A stretch of 64,000 bases of DNA, taken from assembly GCF_019186805.1 (NCBI RefSeq), contig NZ_CP066783.1:4787501-4851500 (forward strand). Reading direction: 5' to 3'. This DNA comes from Comamonas fluminis (lineage in GTDB: Bacteria; Pseudomonadota; Gammaproteobacteria; Burkholderiales; Burkholderiaceae_C). Shown piece after piece: positions 9,792-18,228 of the stretch. Both the position numbers and the translations under genes were made by a program. Below the pieces are notes generated by a model. It did no database searches. It worked only from the letters and a program-made list of their open reading frames with translations, and had not been told where the DNA came from. How positions within the stretch are numbered: position 1 is the stretch's first letter; each line of letters begins with the position of its first letter.

Positions 9792-12700
9792 ATGAGATTT
9801 CCGTTCCAAAAGTACTGGCTGATCCCAGCCTTCACACTACTTTTGCAGGCTTGTGGCGGTGGCGATGGAAGCGATGGCTGGACGCCTTCCTCCAGCAACC
9901 GCCCGGCAGCAGCAACCGTGGTTTCACTGCTGCCCGGTGCTGCGCAGCATGACCTGCTGACCGTGCAGGCGGTGGACTTTCCAGACCGTGACCTGCCAGA
10001 AGCGTCCTTCTCGGGTGCCGTCGCCACGCTGCAACTGCCCGATGATCTCGCCGATCAGCTGCTGACTCTGCGCATTGGCAAGGTCAATGAAAGCGCACGG
10101 CTGGCCGCCCAGCAAGAGGGCACCACGGTCGATACCCCGCAGGGCAGCCCAGCCACACACTATGGCCACTTGCTGCTGACGGGACGGCAACTTCAGCAGT
10201 TCGGCGTCATTGCCAACCCATTGAGCGATTACATCAGCCGTCGCACTGACGACTATGTGGAGCTGCAGACCAACGAGCGCATTCGCCACTATCAGGATGA
10301 TATGGCCGCACAGTTCATCCGATCGGACCTGACCGGAGACGGCATGGTCAACTTTGATGACGCTCTGGCCTTCAACCCCCAGTTGCAGCCCCACCTGCAG
10401 CGCATCACGTTCGACTATCTCAGCGCCATCCGCAGCCCCCTGTCCAGCGGCCTGACGCTGGAACAAACCTATACCCAGGCCCCCGATCAGCTGGATGCCG
10501 CCCTGCAAGAGGCTTTTGAGGCTTACGAAAGCGTCTCGCCCCCTAGCCAGGATCAGAACACCCTGGGCAGCCTGAGTATCGATACGGACGCCGGCGGCAG
10601 CATCCACATTGCCGAGCAGCCTCAAGTCACGCTCGATGCCAGCAACCCGCGCATGATCTATCGCTACGACCGCAGCGCCAGCCCGCCTGCAACGCTGACG
10701 CTGCGCGCCACGCCCGATGAGGGCTGGAAATTCGTGCGCTGGGCCGGCTGCCCCGAAACCCTGTCTGACGGCGGCTGCCGCGTCATCGCCAACCAGGATG
10801 AGCATGTGTCGGCACAGTTCGGCCTGACCGAAAACACGCTGCTGGAGAACATCACCGGCCTCATTGAACTGGACAGCCACAACGCCAGCTATGACGCGCT
10901 GTACACCGGCGATGTGGTGCAGATCAGCCAGGTCAGCAACCCGGCACTGGTGCAGGCGCTGAACAATGCCAGCGTGAACACCGTGCTGGCCCGATTCAGC
11001 GCGGAATACGCCTTGCAGCGCATCACCGCAGTGCTGCCCGCCAGTACCCCCAGCAGCTGGCGCTTTCAGGTACAAGATGTAGAGCCCGGCGAGGTTTACA
11101 GCGCTGTCTCGGCCTTCGACTCGGGCGAAGTCGCCATGTTTGATGAAGTCGCGCAGGTCAAGATCACGCTGAATGGCGAGGAAGACCCCCAGTTGCAAAA
11201 ACTGCAGCAACAGACTCAGAAGCTACGCAGCACATCGACAGCCAGCACTGGCCAGAGCAGCCAGCTCAATGCCGCGCGCGATCTGACGGTGTGGATTCCC
11301 GGCTATGGCCGGGCGATTCCCGCAGGCCATGGCTATTACCTGGTCGATGGCGGCAATGGTGGCTTTCAGCTGCTGCGCAGTGAATCCACTGTGCAGCTCA
11401 GCAGCGGTCAGGCGGCTGTGCGCAGCGTTGCCAGTGCCTGTGCCACCAACCCCTCCGCGCCAGACTGCACGCTGCTGAGCGTCAGCTCCAGCAGCCATGC
11501 CAAAACACTGGCGGCAAGATCGGCCAAGGCCGCTGCCAGCCCCGCCAAGTGCACCATGCTGGTTGATCTGCTGCCTGACCAGAACCTGGGCTGTAACGTC
11601 AGCCTGCTGGAGATCAAGTTCCAGCAGGGCATCCTGCTGGGCAAGTTCAAGCTTGAAGGCAATCTTGCCGTCACGCCCTACGGCAGCATGTCGCTGCGCT
11701 GGATGCCACTGCCCGTCTTCCCCTTTGCTGCGGTGGATTTCTCGGCCAATGGCCGTGGCGTGATTGACCTGACCGTAGGTGCAGAAGCCCTCGCTGGCGT
11801 GGGCAACAGCAGCCAGGCCTTTGGCGCAGTCGGCGTGAAAGACGATAAGGGCAACACGCAATGGAACAATCTGACGTTCCCCGCCAACCAGAGCGCAGAC
11901 AGCATGAGTGCCATGGCAAGCGGTGCGGGTGGCACAGCGCCAAACACCGGTGTGGACGAGGCTGCGGCAAAGCTGCCCGCTGGCCAGACATCCTCGCCCG
12001 CCGAACTCAAGCGCGTGAAAACAGTGAGCGACACCAAGACCCTGCTGGGCATTGAGCTGCTGCTCAACCGTGCCAGCCCTTCAGGCGTAGTGTTTCCGGT
12101 CAAGCTCAAGGCGGGCATCACCGCCACCACCGAGGGTGCTATCGGACTGCAGGTCAAAATGGCCAAACAGGTGCGCATGTTCTATGACATGGATGTGGAC
12201 ATTGGTGCACGCTGCAAGAAGGTGCTGAAGGTCACCCTCTGCTATGGCATCAAGATTCCACAACGCGCCAGCGGCAACTTCAAGGTCAAGACCTATTCCA
12301 AGATGAGCATGGGCGTGGTGGCCAATGGCGAGTTCTCGCCCGGCGTGCAACTGGCCGTGACCGCTGGCCCGCGCGGTGTGGCCGAGAGCCTGCTGGAAGG
12401 CAGTGCAGGCGCCTCCCTGCCCCTGGCACTGGTGGGCCAGATTGGCGGCATGCAAGCCAGCAATTTCCCGCAGGATGCGGTCAAACAGTTGCCGCCTACC
12501 TGCGGCGTGACTGGCAAATCGCTGGCTTTTGGCATGGATCTGAAGCTGGCTGCTGCCGCCAAGCTCAAACCAGGCATCGAGGTCAAGCTGGGCGGCAAAG
12601 AGGTCAAGATCACCCTGCTGCCGGAAATCAAGATCTTCAGCCTGGAGCACCGCATTCCGCTCATCGCAGCAAAGCTCTACAGCTTTCCCCCAGCACCGGG

Positions 12701-13133
12701 GGGTGCTGGTTCCGAGCAGTGCCTGCCCATCGATCAGCGCTCCGCAGCAGCCGTGCCCGCCGAAGTCACATGGCGTGTGGGCGAGTTGAACTGGGATCAA
12801 CTCAACCAGGTCGTGACCAAAACGCACCAGCTTATCCGCGAAGACAACGGCAACCTCGTGCTTTATGCGCTCAAGCGCGCTGGGGGCACAGGTGGTGTGA
12901 CGGGCAAGTCCAAGGTATGGGAAAGCGGGTTTACCGATCATCCCGGCGGGCGCGTTGCCTTTGACCGCACCGCCGGCCGCCTGATCGCCTATGACTTGCG
13001 TGAGAAAGTGCTCAAAAAATGGCCTGACGACAAAACGGCGAAAAGGCAGGTCGGCAGCACACTGGTGCTGACCAGTGCGGGCAAGCTGGAAATCCGCAAC
13101 GCAAGCAATGCTCGGTTATGGACCGTCAACTGA
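9792..13133 (+). CDS. Large putative lipoprotein of unknown function (1113 residues)
   Basis: Starts with a lipoprotein signal (LLLQAC|GGGDG), giving an acylated Cys21. About residues 177-190 contain a calcium-loop-like DLTGDGMVNFDDALAF, as in dockerin or EF-hand loops. About residues 300-345 contain a GWKFVRWAGC...GCRVIANQDEHVSAQF stretch resembling the InlB-type repeat found in bacterial surface proteins. The middle is Ser/Ala-rich, with paired cysteines (ACATNPSAPDC, AKCTM...LGCNVSL). The C-terminal half is beta-rich with many VKLKAGI/VKIT strands. No catalytic motif was recognised. It stands alone between yaeQ and a convergent gene. A surface-exposed or periplasmic structural role is an inference. 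Confidence 0.75.
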   Translation: MRFPFQKYWLIPAFTLLLQACGGGDGSDGWTPSSSNRPAAATVVSLLPGAAQHDLLTVQAVDFPDRDLPEASFSGAVATLQLPDDLADQLLTLRIGKVNESARLAAQQEGTTVDTPQGSPATHYGHLLLTGRQLQQFGVIANPLSDYISRRTDDYVELQTNERIRHYQDDMAAQFIRSDLTGDGMVNFDDALAFNPQLQPHLQRITFDYLSAIRSPLSSGLTLEQTYTQAPDQLDAALQEAFEAYESVSPPSQDQNTLGSLSIDTDAGGSIHIAEQPQVTLDASNPRMIYRYDRSASPPATLTLRATPDEGWKFVRWAGCPETLSDGGCRVIANQDEHVSAQFGLTENTLLENITGLIELDSHNASYDALYTGDVVQISQVSNPALVQALNNASVNTVLARFSAEYALQRITAVLPASTPSSWRFQVQDVEPGEVYSAVSAFDSGEVAMFDEVAQVKITLNGEEDPQLQKLQQQTQKLRSTSTASTGQSSQLNAARDLTVWIPGYGRAIPAGHGYYLVDGGNGGFQLLRSESTVQLSSGQAAVRSVASACATNPSAPDCTLLSVSSSSHAKTLAARSAKAAASPAKCTMLVDLLPDQNLGCNVSLLEIKFQQGILLGKFKLEGNLAVTPYGSMSLRWMPLPVFPFAAVDFSANGRGVIDLTVGAEALAGVGNSSQAFGAVGVKDDKGNTQWNNLTFPANQSADSMSAMASGAGGTAPNTGVDEAAAKLPAGQTSSPAELKRVKTVSDTKTLLGIELLLNRASPSGVVFPVKLKAGITATTEGAIGLQVKMAKQVRMFYDMDVDIGARCKKVLKVTLCYGIKIPQRASGNFKVKTYSKMSMGVVANGEFSPGVQLAVTAGPRGVAESLLEGSAGASLPLALVGQIGGMQASNFPQDAVKQLPPTCGVTGKSLAFGMDLKLAAAAKLKPGIEVKLGGKEVKITLLPEIKIFSLEHRIPLIAAKLYSFPPAPGGAGSEQCLPIDQRSAAAVPAEVTWRVGELNWDQLNQVVTKTHQLIREDNGNLVLYALKRAGGTGGVTGKSKVWESGFTDHPGGRVAFDRTAGRLIAYDLREKVLKKWPDDKTAKRQVGSTLVLTSAGKLEIRNASNARLWTVN

Positions 13134-13238
13134 GCATCGCGTAAACGCTGATAGCGATGGCGGCGGCTTTGATGGCCGCTGCCGCCGTTCCCCTGACACC
13201 GGCAGCAAACACTTTCGGAGTTTCGAAACGGCAGTCCG

Positions 13239-13664
13239 TTAAAAGCTCTGCCCGCGCCGCTCTGCCGCACGCTCTGCATAGCGGTTGAAGCGCCAGGAGT
13301 CGCCCTCCACCGTAATGCGCCGCCACACCGCACGCTTTTCAAAGGGCTCCATAGCCGTCCAGTGCTGCACCTCGTCAAAACTGCGGCCACAGCCCTTGCA
13401 TTTCTCATCGCCCTGGCTGGTAGAGCAGATGGCAATGCAAGGCGTGTCGGGCATGGTGTCAAACCAGACCAGCCAGGCCGCCATGGCGTGTGAAGGAAAG
13501 CCTGCCACCGCGACTTCTGACTCCTTCGCATGAATCATCAGCGCATAGACCTCGGCCAGTGCCCGTACCTCTGGCGCCAGCAGCACGCCATCGGGCGACG
13601 GGGCGCGATTTCTCCAGTAGTTGATGGCGGCTTCGAGGTCGGTGATGTGAATGGCAGCAGTCAT
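13239..13664 (-). CDS. DUF3717-DUF1289 fusion protein
   Basis: About 141 residues from ATG at MTAAIHITDLEAAINYWR. The N-terminal half matches the DUF3717 pattern (ITDLEAAINYWRNR...ALAEVYALMI). The C-terminal half matches DUF1289: DTPCIAICSTSQGDEKCKGCGRS followed by WTAMEPFEKRAVWRRI. The four cysteines (CxxxC...CxxC) of DUF1289 look like a metal or Fe-S site. Function is unknown for both domains. It is convergent with the large lipoprotein. The frame extends 19 codons upstream but the domain begins at this ATG. Confidence 0.8.
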   Translation of the reverse strand: MTAAIHITDLEAAINYWRNRAPSPDGVLLAPEVRALAEVYALMIHAKESEVAVAGFPSHAMAAWLVWFDTMPDTPCIAICSTSQGDEKCKGCGRSFDEVQHWTAMEPFEKRAVWRRITVEGDSWRFNRYAERAAERRGQSF

Positions 13665-13733
13665 GGGCAGTGAGGTTCCGCTGGCCATCATAAGCCGCAT
13701 GCAGCAACGCAGTGGCTGCAAGGTTGCTCTTCA

Positions 13734-13772
13734 AATAGTAGCTGCAACCGCAATCGAGACAAGCGCTTCAGG
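13734..13772 (+). repeat. Degenerate R1 repeat upstream of the terC leader
   Basis: TAGTAGCTGC and ACAAGCGCTT are the two halves of the R1 palindrome, separated by an altered centre. It lies just outside the 5' end of the DUF3717 gene, not after a stop codon. Confidence 0.4.
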
Positions 13773-13817
13773 GCAGTTCTTATTTATTAAACCTGTCAAT
13801 CTTCTGGGTTTTAAGAC

Positions 13818-13846
13818 TTGCCTTGATCCGCTTGCTGTGATGAAAT
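13818..13846 (+). promoter_or_regulatory. Predicted sigma70 promoter for the riboswitch-terC transcript
   Basis: TTGCCT, a 17-bp spacer and TGAAAT. Initiation about 7 bp downstream would start the RNA at about 13853, a few bases before the first conserved aptamer bases. Confidence 0.5.
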
Positions 13847-13856
13847 CCGCCGCTTC

Positions 13857-13975
13857 GAAGGGGAGTAGCTCCCAGCTGGCTCAGCGCCAGCAGCGGTCAG
13901 GTCGTCAATACGAAGCCTATGGCTTCCGGCCTGCCGGATTGCAGTCACACACCGCAATCGAGCGAGACCTTTGAT
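13857..13975 (+). promoter_or_regulatory. yybP-ykoY manganese riboswitch
   Basis: Contains the hallmark parts of this aptamer in order: AAGGGGAGTAGC at the 5' side; a GCTGGC...GCCAGC stem; GGTCGTCAATACG (the conserved metal-site loop); a CCGGATTGC...GCAATC stem; and the closing GCGAGACCTTT that pairs with the 5' side. Members bind Mn2+ and usually precede mntP or TerC-type genes, exactly as here. About 158 nt lie between the aptamer and the terC start, enough for an expression platform. No clear T-tract terminator is visible there, so control may be at translation. Confidence 0.9.
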
Positions 13976-14133
13976 GGACCCGATGATGGTCGATCAAAGT
14001 GTTCCCCCTCGAGCATGGTTTTCCTCGCCCGAGTCAGCGCTTCGACTTACGTCACATCGGTCATCTACTACTGGCAGCACATGCAAAAGATTTGCAGACT
14101 GCTGGCGGCAGCATTCGACAACGAGGAAATAAC

Positions 14134-14889
14134 ATGGATCTGGACTTTCTGACCCACACGCCCTTCTGGATTGCGCTGGGCCAAATCATCATCATCGACA
14201 TTCTGCTGGGTGGCGACAACGCGGTTGTGATCGCGCTGGCCTGCCGCAAGCTGCCGCCTGAGCAACGCCGCAAGGGCATCATCTATGGCACGGCTGGTGC
14301 CATCGTCCTGCGCATCATCCTGATCGCGTTTGCCATGGTGCTGCTGCAGCTGCCGTTCCTGAAGGTCGTGGGTGCCATCCTGCTGATCTGGATTGGTATC
14401 AAGCTGATCGCTCCAGATGAAGAAGGTCACGACAACATCGAAGGCAGCGACAAGCTGTTTGCCGCCATCAAGACCATCATCGTGGCCGACCTGGTGATGT
14501 CTGTGGACAACGTGATTGCCATCGCTGGCGCCGCACAAAGCTCTGGCGACCACCAGATGCTGCTGATCGTGCTGGGTCTGCTGATCTCGGTGCCCATCAT
14601 CGTCTGGGGCTCGCAGCTGGTCATCAAGCTGATGGAGCGCTTCCCCATGATCATCGTGGCGGGCGGCATGCTACTGGGCTGGATTGCCGGCGGCATGTTT
14701 GTGACCGACCCCGTGTTCGTGAACACCGAAAAGTGGCTGTGGATGCCCAAGCTGGGCACGACAGATGCTCAAGGTCTGGCCGACATCTCCAAGACGCTGT
14801 ACTGGACGGCCCACATCGGTGGCGCGCTGCTGGTGCTGGCTCTGGGCAAGTGGATTGCCAGCCGCCGCCCCGCTCCTGCTGCGCACTAA
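14134..14889 (+). CDS. TerC family membrane protein, riboswitch-controlled
   Basis: About 251 residues. It has the TerC signature GGDNAVVIALACRKLPPEQRRKGI in the first helical pair and VMSVDNVIAIAGAA in the second half, the two acidic membrane motifs of the family, with about seven hydrophobic segments. TerC/Alx-type proteins are linked to manganese export or metal loading of exported proteins; the Mn riboswitch upstream supports a manganese role. The start is set at MDLDFLTH, preceded by GAGGAAATAAC; the longer frame would run into the leader. A second, non-riboswitch terC is present near 34 kb. Confidence 0.92.
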   Translation: MDLDFLTHTPFWIALGQIIIIDILLGGDNAVVIALACRKLPPEQRRKGIIYGTAGAIVLRIILIAFAMVLLQLPFLKVVGAILLIWIGIKLIAPDEEGHDNIEGSDKLFAAIKTIIVADLVMSVDNVIAIAGAAQSSGDHQMLLIVLGLLISVPIIVWGSQLVIKLMERFPMIIVAGGMLLGWIAGGMFVTDPVFVNTEKWLWMPKLGTTDAQGLADISKTLYWTAHIGGALLVLALGKWIASRRPAPAAH

Positions 14890-15037
14890 GCCTGTGACGC
14901 ACTCTGGGTGAAAAACCCAGGAATTCGTGAAGGTTTGCGGAACTGCCCGCGCCTTCACGACTCACAATAGAAGCAAGTCAGCGTCTTCCTACAGGTTCGC
15001 TGCATTCCTCAACCCCTTCTGCCCGCAAGGACACACT

Positions 15038-15487
15038 TTGAACCCCGTCATTGTTTACGTAGATGATGCCGCTTACGCCCAGCCCATGCTGGAGGCGCTG
15101 GCCGGATCCAGCCAGTCGGCATCTTCCCACTGGCTGCTGGTGGCCTGCGCACCGCGCATGACGCACCGCGTGAGCAAATGGGTCAGCCACCGTGCCCGTG
15201 AAAACTGGCGTGGCAAGTGGGCGGACAAGCTGTTTACCTCTCTGATGCCTGTGATGGCCGCCTCTGGCGCCAAAGTCACGCCCGTGCTGGCCAAAGGCCC
15301 GCTGAATGAGCTGATTGCCGAGCTGCAGCAAGAGCACGGTACCGCGCAGATCATTGATGCACGCCGCCCCAAACAGGAAGCGATGCAGACGGCCCCCACC
15401 ACCGCCCAGCGCTGGAACCTTCCCGGTACCGTGGCGGCTGTTGCAGCCATGATGGGTTTTGTGATCGAGGATTCGCTCTCGTTTTAA
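15038..15487 (+). CDS. Small universal-stress-like protein, uncharacterised
   Basis: 149 residues if started at the TTG preceded by AAGGA, giving LNPVIVYVDDAAYAQPML. No ATG gives a plausible N-terminus: the nearest in-frame ATG is 37 codons upstream, in the terC spacer. The alternation VIVYVDD...WLLVACAP...TPVLAKGPLNELIAE...AQIIDARRP looks like a Rossmann/Usp-type alpha-beta fold, but no ATP-binding GxxGxxS motif is clear. A hydrophobic VAAVAAMMGFV lies near the C-terminus. Assigned as hypothetical; the fold is an inference. Confidence 0.65.
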   Translation: MNPVIVYVDDAAYAQPMLEALAGSSQSASSHWLLVACAPRMTHRVSKWVSHRARENWRGKWADKLFTSLMPVMAASGAKVTPVLAKGPLNELIAELQQEHGTAQIIDARRPKQEAMQTAPTTAQRWNLPGTVAAVAAMMGFVIEDSLSF

Positions 15488-15510
15488 GAGCATCTATCGC
15501 TGATTCAGCA

Positions 15511-15546
15511 AGCCTTGTGCGGCAAAGGCCTCACAAGGCTTTTTTC
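15511..15546 (+). terminator. Rho-independent terminator
   Basis: AGCCTTGTG/CACAAGGCT stem followed by TTTTTT, 24 bp after the Usp-like gene. Confidence 0.85.
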
Positions 15547-15604
15547 ATGCCTGAGCGCGATATGGCGCAAACCACCGCCACAGTCAGCTGCTATGCTGAG
15601 CAGC

Positions 15605-15955
15605 ATGAAAATCCTCGTCAAATGGCTTCTTTGCGCGGCGGCTCTTCTCGGGGTCGCGTATATCTACAGCGGTGTTCAGGTGCAGAGCTTTGGCTCCGCC
15701 ATGATTGCCGCGCTGGTGATTGGCCTGCTCAACACCATCATCCGGCCCATCCTGGTGGTGCTGACCCTGCCGGTGACCATCATCACCGTGGGCCTGTTCC
15801 TGTTCGTGGTCAACGGCCTGATGTTCTGGATGGCTTCTGGCATGCTGGGCGGCTTTCACGTCACCGGCTTCTGGGCCGCCATGCTGGGCGCGCTGATTTA
15901 CTCGGTGCTGGGCCTACTTATTGATCGACTTGTCGCTCAGCTGTTCCCGGAGTAA
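15605..15955 (+). CDS. Phage-holin-family (superfamily IV) membrane protein
   Basis: 116 residues with four closely spaced hydrophobic segments and the family-like motif LVIGLLNTIIRPILVVLTLPVTIITVG, as in YvlD and the mycobacterial four-helix holin superfamily IV. These are chromosomal housekeeping membrane proteins of unknown function, not evidence of a prophage. The start is at MKILVKWLL; the frame runs upstream through the preceding terminator. Its last 42 bp overlap the 3' end of the convergent M48 protease gene. Confidence 0.85.
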   Translation: MKILVKWLLCAAALLGVAYIYSGVQVQSFGSAMIAALVIGLLNTIIRPILVVLTLPVTIITVGLFLFVVNGLMFWMASGMLGGFHVTGFWAAMLGALIYSVLGLLIDRLVAQLFPE

Positions 15956-17545
15956 TTCCTCCACCGCGCGCAAACGCGTGTCGATGATGGAAGCCTCAAA
16001 GTAATCCGCCTTGGCCCCAGCCTTGCGGGCCAGGTCTTGCGCGGCCTTGAAGCGATCTACGGCCGCCGCATAGTCATAGTGGGCCACCTGGGCCTCCGCC
16101 TCGGCGCGCAGCGCTCGCATTTCCTGGCCCTGACTGCGCCACACGCGCGCCAGCGTCTGCCAGGCAGATCCATCGCGTGGATGGTCCGTCACCCAGGTCT
16201 GCAAGGGGCTGACCACAGGAGCCGCCTGATTGAGCTTGAGCAGAATCTCGGCGCGCAGCATCAGCTCTGGCCTGCGCGGGGCAACATGCTCCACCACATT
16301 GATGGTGGCCAGACTTGGCCCGGCCAGGTTTCCGCTGGCCGTCACCTTGGGCGCAGGCTGCGGCGCATTGCTGGACTGCAGTGGCAAGGCAGCCAGCGCG
16401 GCCTGCGGGTTGTCAGCCTTCAATTCCAGCTCGGCATTCAGCCATTTGGCTTGAATACTGGCCTGTGCGTTCCCCGCTGTAGCCGTCAGCAAGCGCTGCA
16501 CCATCTCCCGCGCCAGCGCCCAGTCACGCAGATACATGGCGCTGAGCGTGGCGGCATACAACTGCCCCACCTGCTCGGCCTGACTCACAGACCCAAAACT
16601 ACCCGATCGCGGCAGCACTGCCCACTGGCGGCGTACATCCACGCCCGCATTGGAGATCACGCGCGCGCGGGCCGCCATCATCACATGCTCCAGCGTAGGC
16701 ACAGGGTCCGCAGAACGCTTGCCCGGCGGCACACGCGAATCCATATCGGCAATGCGCTGCGTGGTCAGCGGGTGGCTGCGCAGATAGGGCCAGCTGCCGT
16801 TGTCATTGAGCCTGCTGGCCTGCTGCAGCTTGCCAAACATGCCCACAAAACCTTGTGGTGCAAAACCGGCGGGAGCCATCAGGCTGTACCCCATGCGGTC
16901 GGCCTCGCTCTCCATCGCGCGCGAGAAATTCAGCTGGTTCTGCATCACCGCCGCCGGCCCGCCCATCATGATGGCCATGGCCGCATCGGGGCTGCGCGTG
17001 GCTGCCAGCGCCCCCAGCAGCATGGAAGCCAGCATCAGCGGCGTCTGCTTGCCCTGCTGGGCCAGCATGCGCGCAATGTGGCGCTGCGTGATGTGGCTGG
17101 TTTCGTGGGCAATCACCGAAGCCAGCTCGTCGCCGCTGCTGACCACACTGATCAATCCCAGATACACGCCCATATAGCCACCGGGCAGCGCAAACGCGTT
17201 GACCTGGCGGTCCTTGCCCAGAATCAGCGTCCAGGCAAAGCGGTCTTCCAGCTCCTGCGAAAGCTCACCATTCTTGCGCGCCGCATCCTGCAAATGCAGC
17301 CAGATGCCCTCTACATACTCCTGCAGCACCGGGTCATCCAGATAATCCGGGTCACGGTACAGCTCCTTGACGATGGAGTCGCCCAGACGCCGCTCATCGC
17401 CCGTGGTCAGCGAGGACGCACCATCGCCCAGTGTGGGCAGGCCCGCAGCCTGAACGGGGGACATCAAAGGAGAAACACACTGAACAGCTATCAAAATGGA
17501 AGCTGCAAGCGCTTTCAGTGCATGGGCTTTAGGCAGTTTTTGCAT
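15914..17545 (-). CDS. Periplasmic M48 metalloprotease with TPR tail, BepA-like
   Basis: About 543 residues. A signal peptide (basic MQKLPKAHALK, hydrophobic core, cleavage near VQAAG) is followed by an M48 domain with the zinc motif HETSHITQRH (about residues 147-156) and the third ligand in ESEADRMG (about 212). The C-terminal half is helical and TPR-like (QAEQVGQLYAATLSAMYLRDWALA, DYAAAVDRFKAAQDLARKAG). This is the layout of BepA, which checks outer-membrane protein and LptD assembly. An ATG four codons further upstream is also possible. The signal-peptide core is encoded by an R1 repeat. It overlaps the holin-like gene tail to tail. Confidence 0.88.
   Translation of the reverse strand: MQKLPKAHALKALAASILIAVQCVSPLMSPVQAAGLPTLGDGASSLTTGDERRLGDSIVKELYRDPDYLDDPVLQEYVEGIWLHLQDAARKNGELSQELEDRFAWTLILGKDRQVNAFALPGGYMGVYLGLISVVSSGDELASVIAHETSHITQRHIARMLAQQGKQTPLMLASMLLGALAATRSPDAAMAIMMGGPAAVMQNQLNFSRAMESEADRMGYSLMAPAGFAPQGFVGMFGKLQQASRLNDNGSWPYLRSHPLTTQRIADMDSRVPPGKRSADPVPTLEHVMMAARARVISNAGVDVRRQWAVLPRSGSFGSVSQAEQVGQLYAATLSAMYLRDWALAREMVQRLLTATAGNAQASIQAKWLNAELELKADNPQAALAALPLQSSNAPQPAPKVTASGNLAGPSLATINVVEHVAPRRPELMLRAEILLKLNQAAPVVSPLQTWVTDHPRDGSAWQTLARVWRSQGQEMRALRAEAEAQVAHYDYAAAVDRFKAAQDLARKAGAKADYFEASIIDTRLRAVEELLREQLSDKSINK
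17484..17520 (-). repeat. R1 repeat inside the M48 protease signal peptide
   Basis: On the coding strand the sequence reads GAAAGCGCTTGCAGCTT, a few bases, then TTTTGATAGCTGTT. These are the two halves of the R1 element. It is translated as KALAASILIAV, the hydrophobic core of the signal peptide. Confidence 0.6.
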
Positions 17546-17757
17546 CAAAAGTGGCATGACAATCACGACATTGCCAGCATTCAGGGGCCTGAACTGCCAG
17601 CCGTTCAACACCCCACTATGATGCCCTGATTGATTCGCACTGCAGCATGACCGCCTGTTACGACAGGGTAAAGACCCATGCTGTAGCGTATGCCCCCGAT
17701 ATTTGCGCTGCCGATGACCCATCTCAGAGGGCTGGCAGGCACCCGCAGAAAGCAAAC

Positions 17758-18228
17758 ATGTCCGAACTCACCCACTTCGACGCCCAAGGTCAGGCCCATA
17801 TGGTCGACGTAGGCGGCAAAGCCGCCACCCACCGTGTAGCCGTCGCCGAAGGCCGCATCACCATGCAGCCAGAGACCCTGGCCATCGTGCAAAACGGCAC
17901 CGCCAAAAAAGGCGACGTGCTGGGCATCGCCCGTATCGCCGCCATCATGGCCGCCAAAAAGACCAGCGACCTCATCCCCCTGTGCCACCCCCTGGCACTG
18001 ACCCGCGTAGCCGTGGAGTTTGAGCTGGAGCCCGAATCCAGCGCCATCCGCTGCACCGCCACCGTAGAACTAACAGGCCAGACCGGCGTAGAAATGGAAG
18101 CCCTGACCGCTGTGCAGATCGGCTTATTGACTATCTACGATATGTGCAAGGCTGTGGATAAGGGGATGGTGATGGGTGGGATTAGGGTGCTGGAGAAGCG
18201 GGGGGGAAAATCTGATTTATTCAAATAA
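17758..18228 (+). CDS. moaC: Cyclic pyranopterin monophosphate synthase
   Basis: 156 residues, the usual MoaC size. Family motifs: [34 protein letters not shown] and the C-terminal [28 protein letters not shown]. It converts the 3',8-cyclo-GTP made by MoaA to cPMP in molybdenum-cofactor synthesis. The start is the ATG before SELTHFDA. The last codons (GGKSDLFK) fall at a sharp GC drop, and the 3' end overlaps the convergent AT-rich pglL-type gene by 94 bp. Confidence 0.96.
   Translation: MSELTHFDAQGQAHMVDVGGKAATHRVAVAEGRITMQPETLAIVQNGTAKKGDVLGIARIAAIMAAKKTSDLIPLCHPLALTRVAVEFELEPESSAIRCTATVELTGQTGVEMEALTAVQIGLLTIYDMCKAVDKGMVMGGIRVLEKRGGKSDLFK

Noticed and set aside
15605..15955. Prophage signal from the holin-family protein
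   Set aside because: No other phage genes are present; this family is chromosomal in many bacteria.
17580..17757. Molybdenum-cofactor riboswitch before moaC
   Set aside because: The leader is short and I could not find the conserved Moco aptamer segments.
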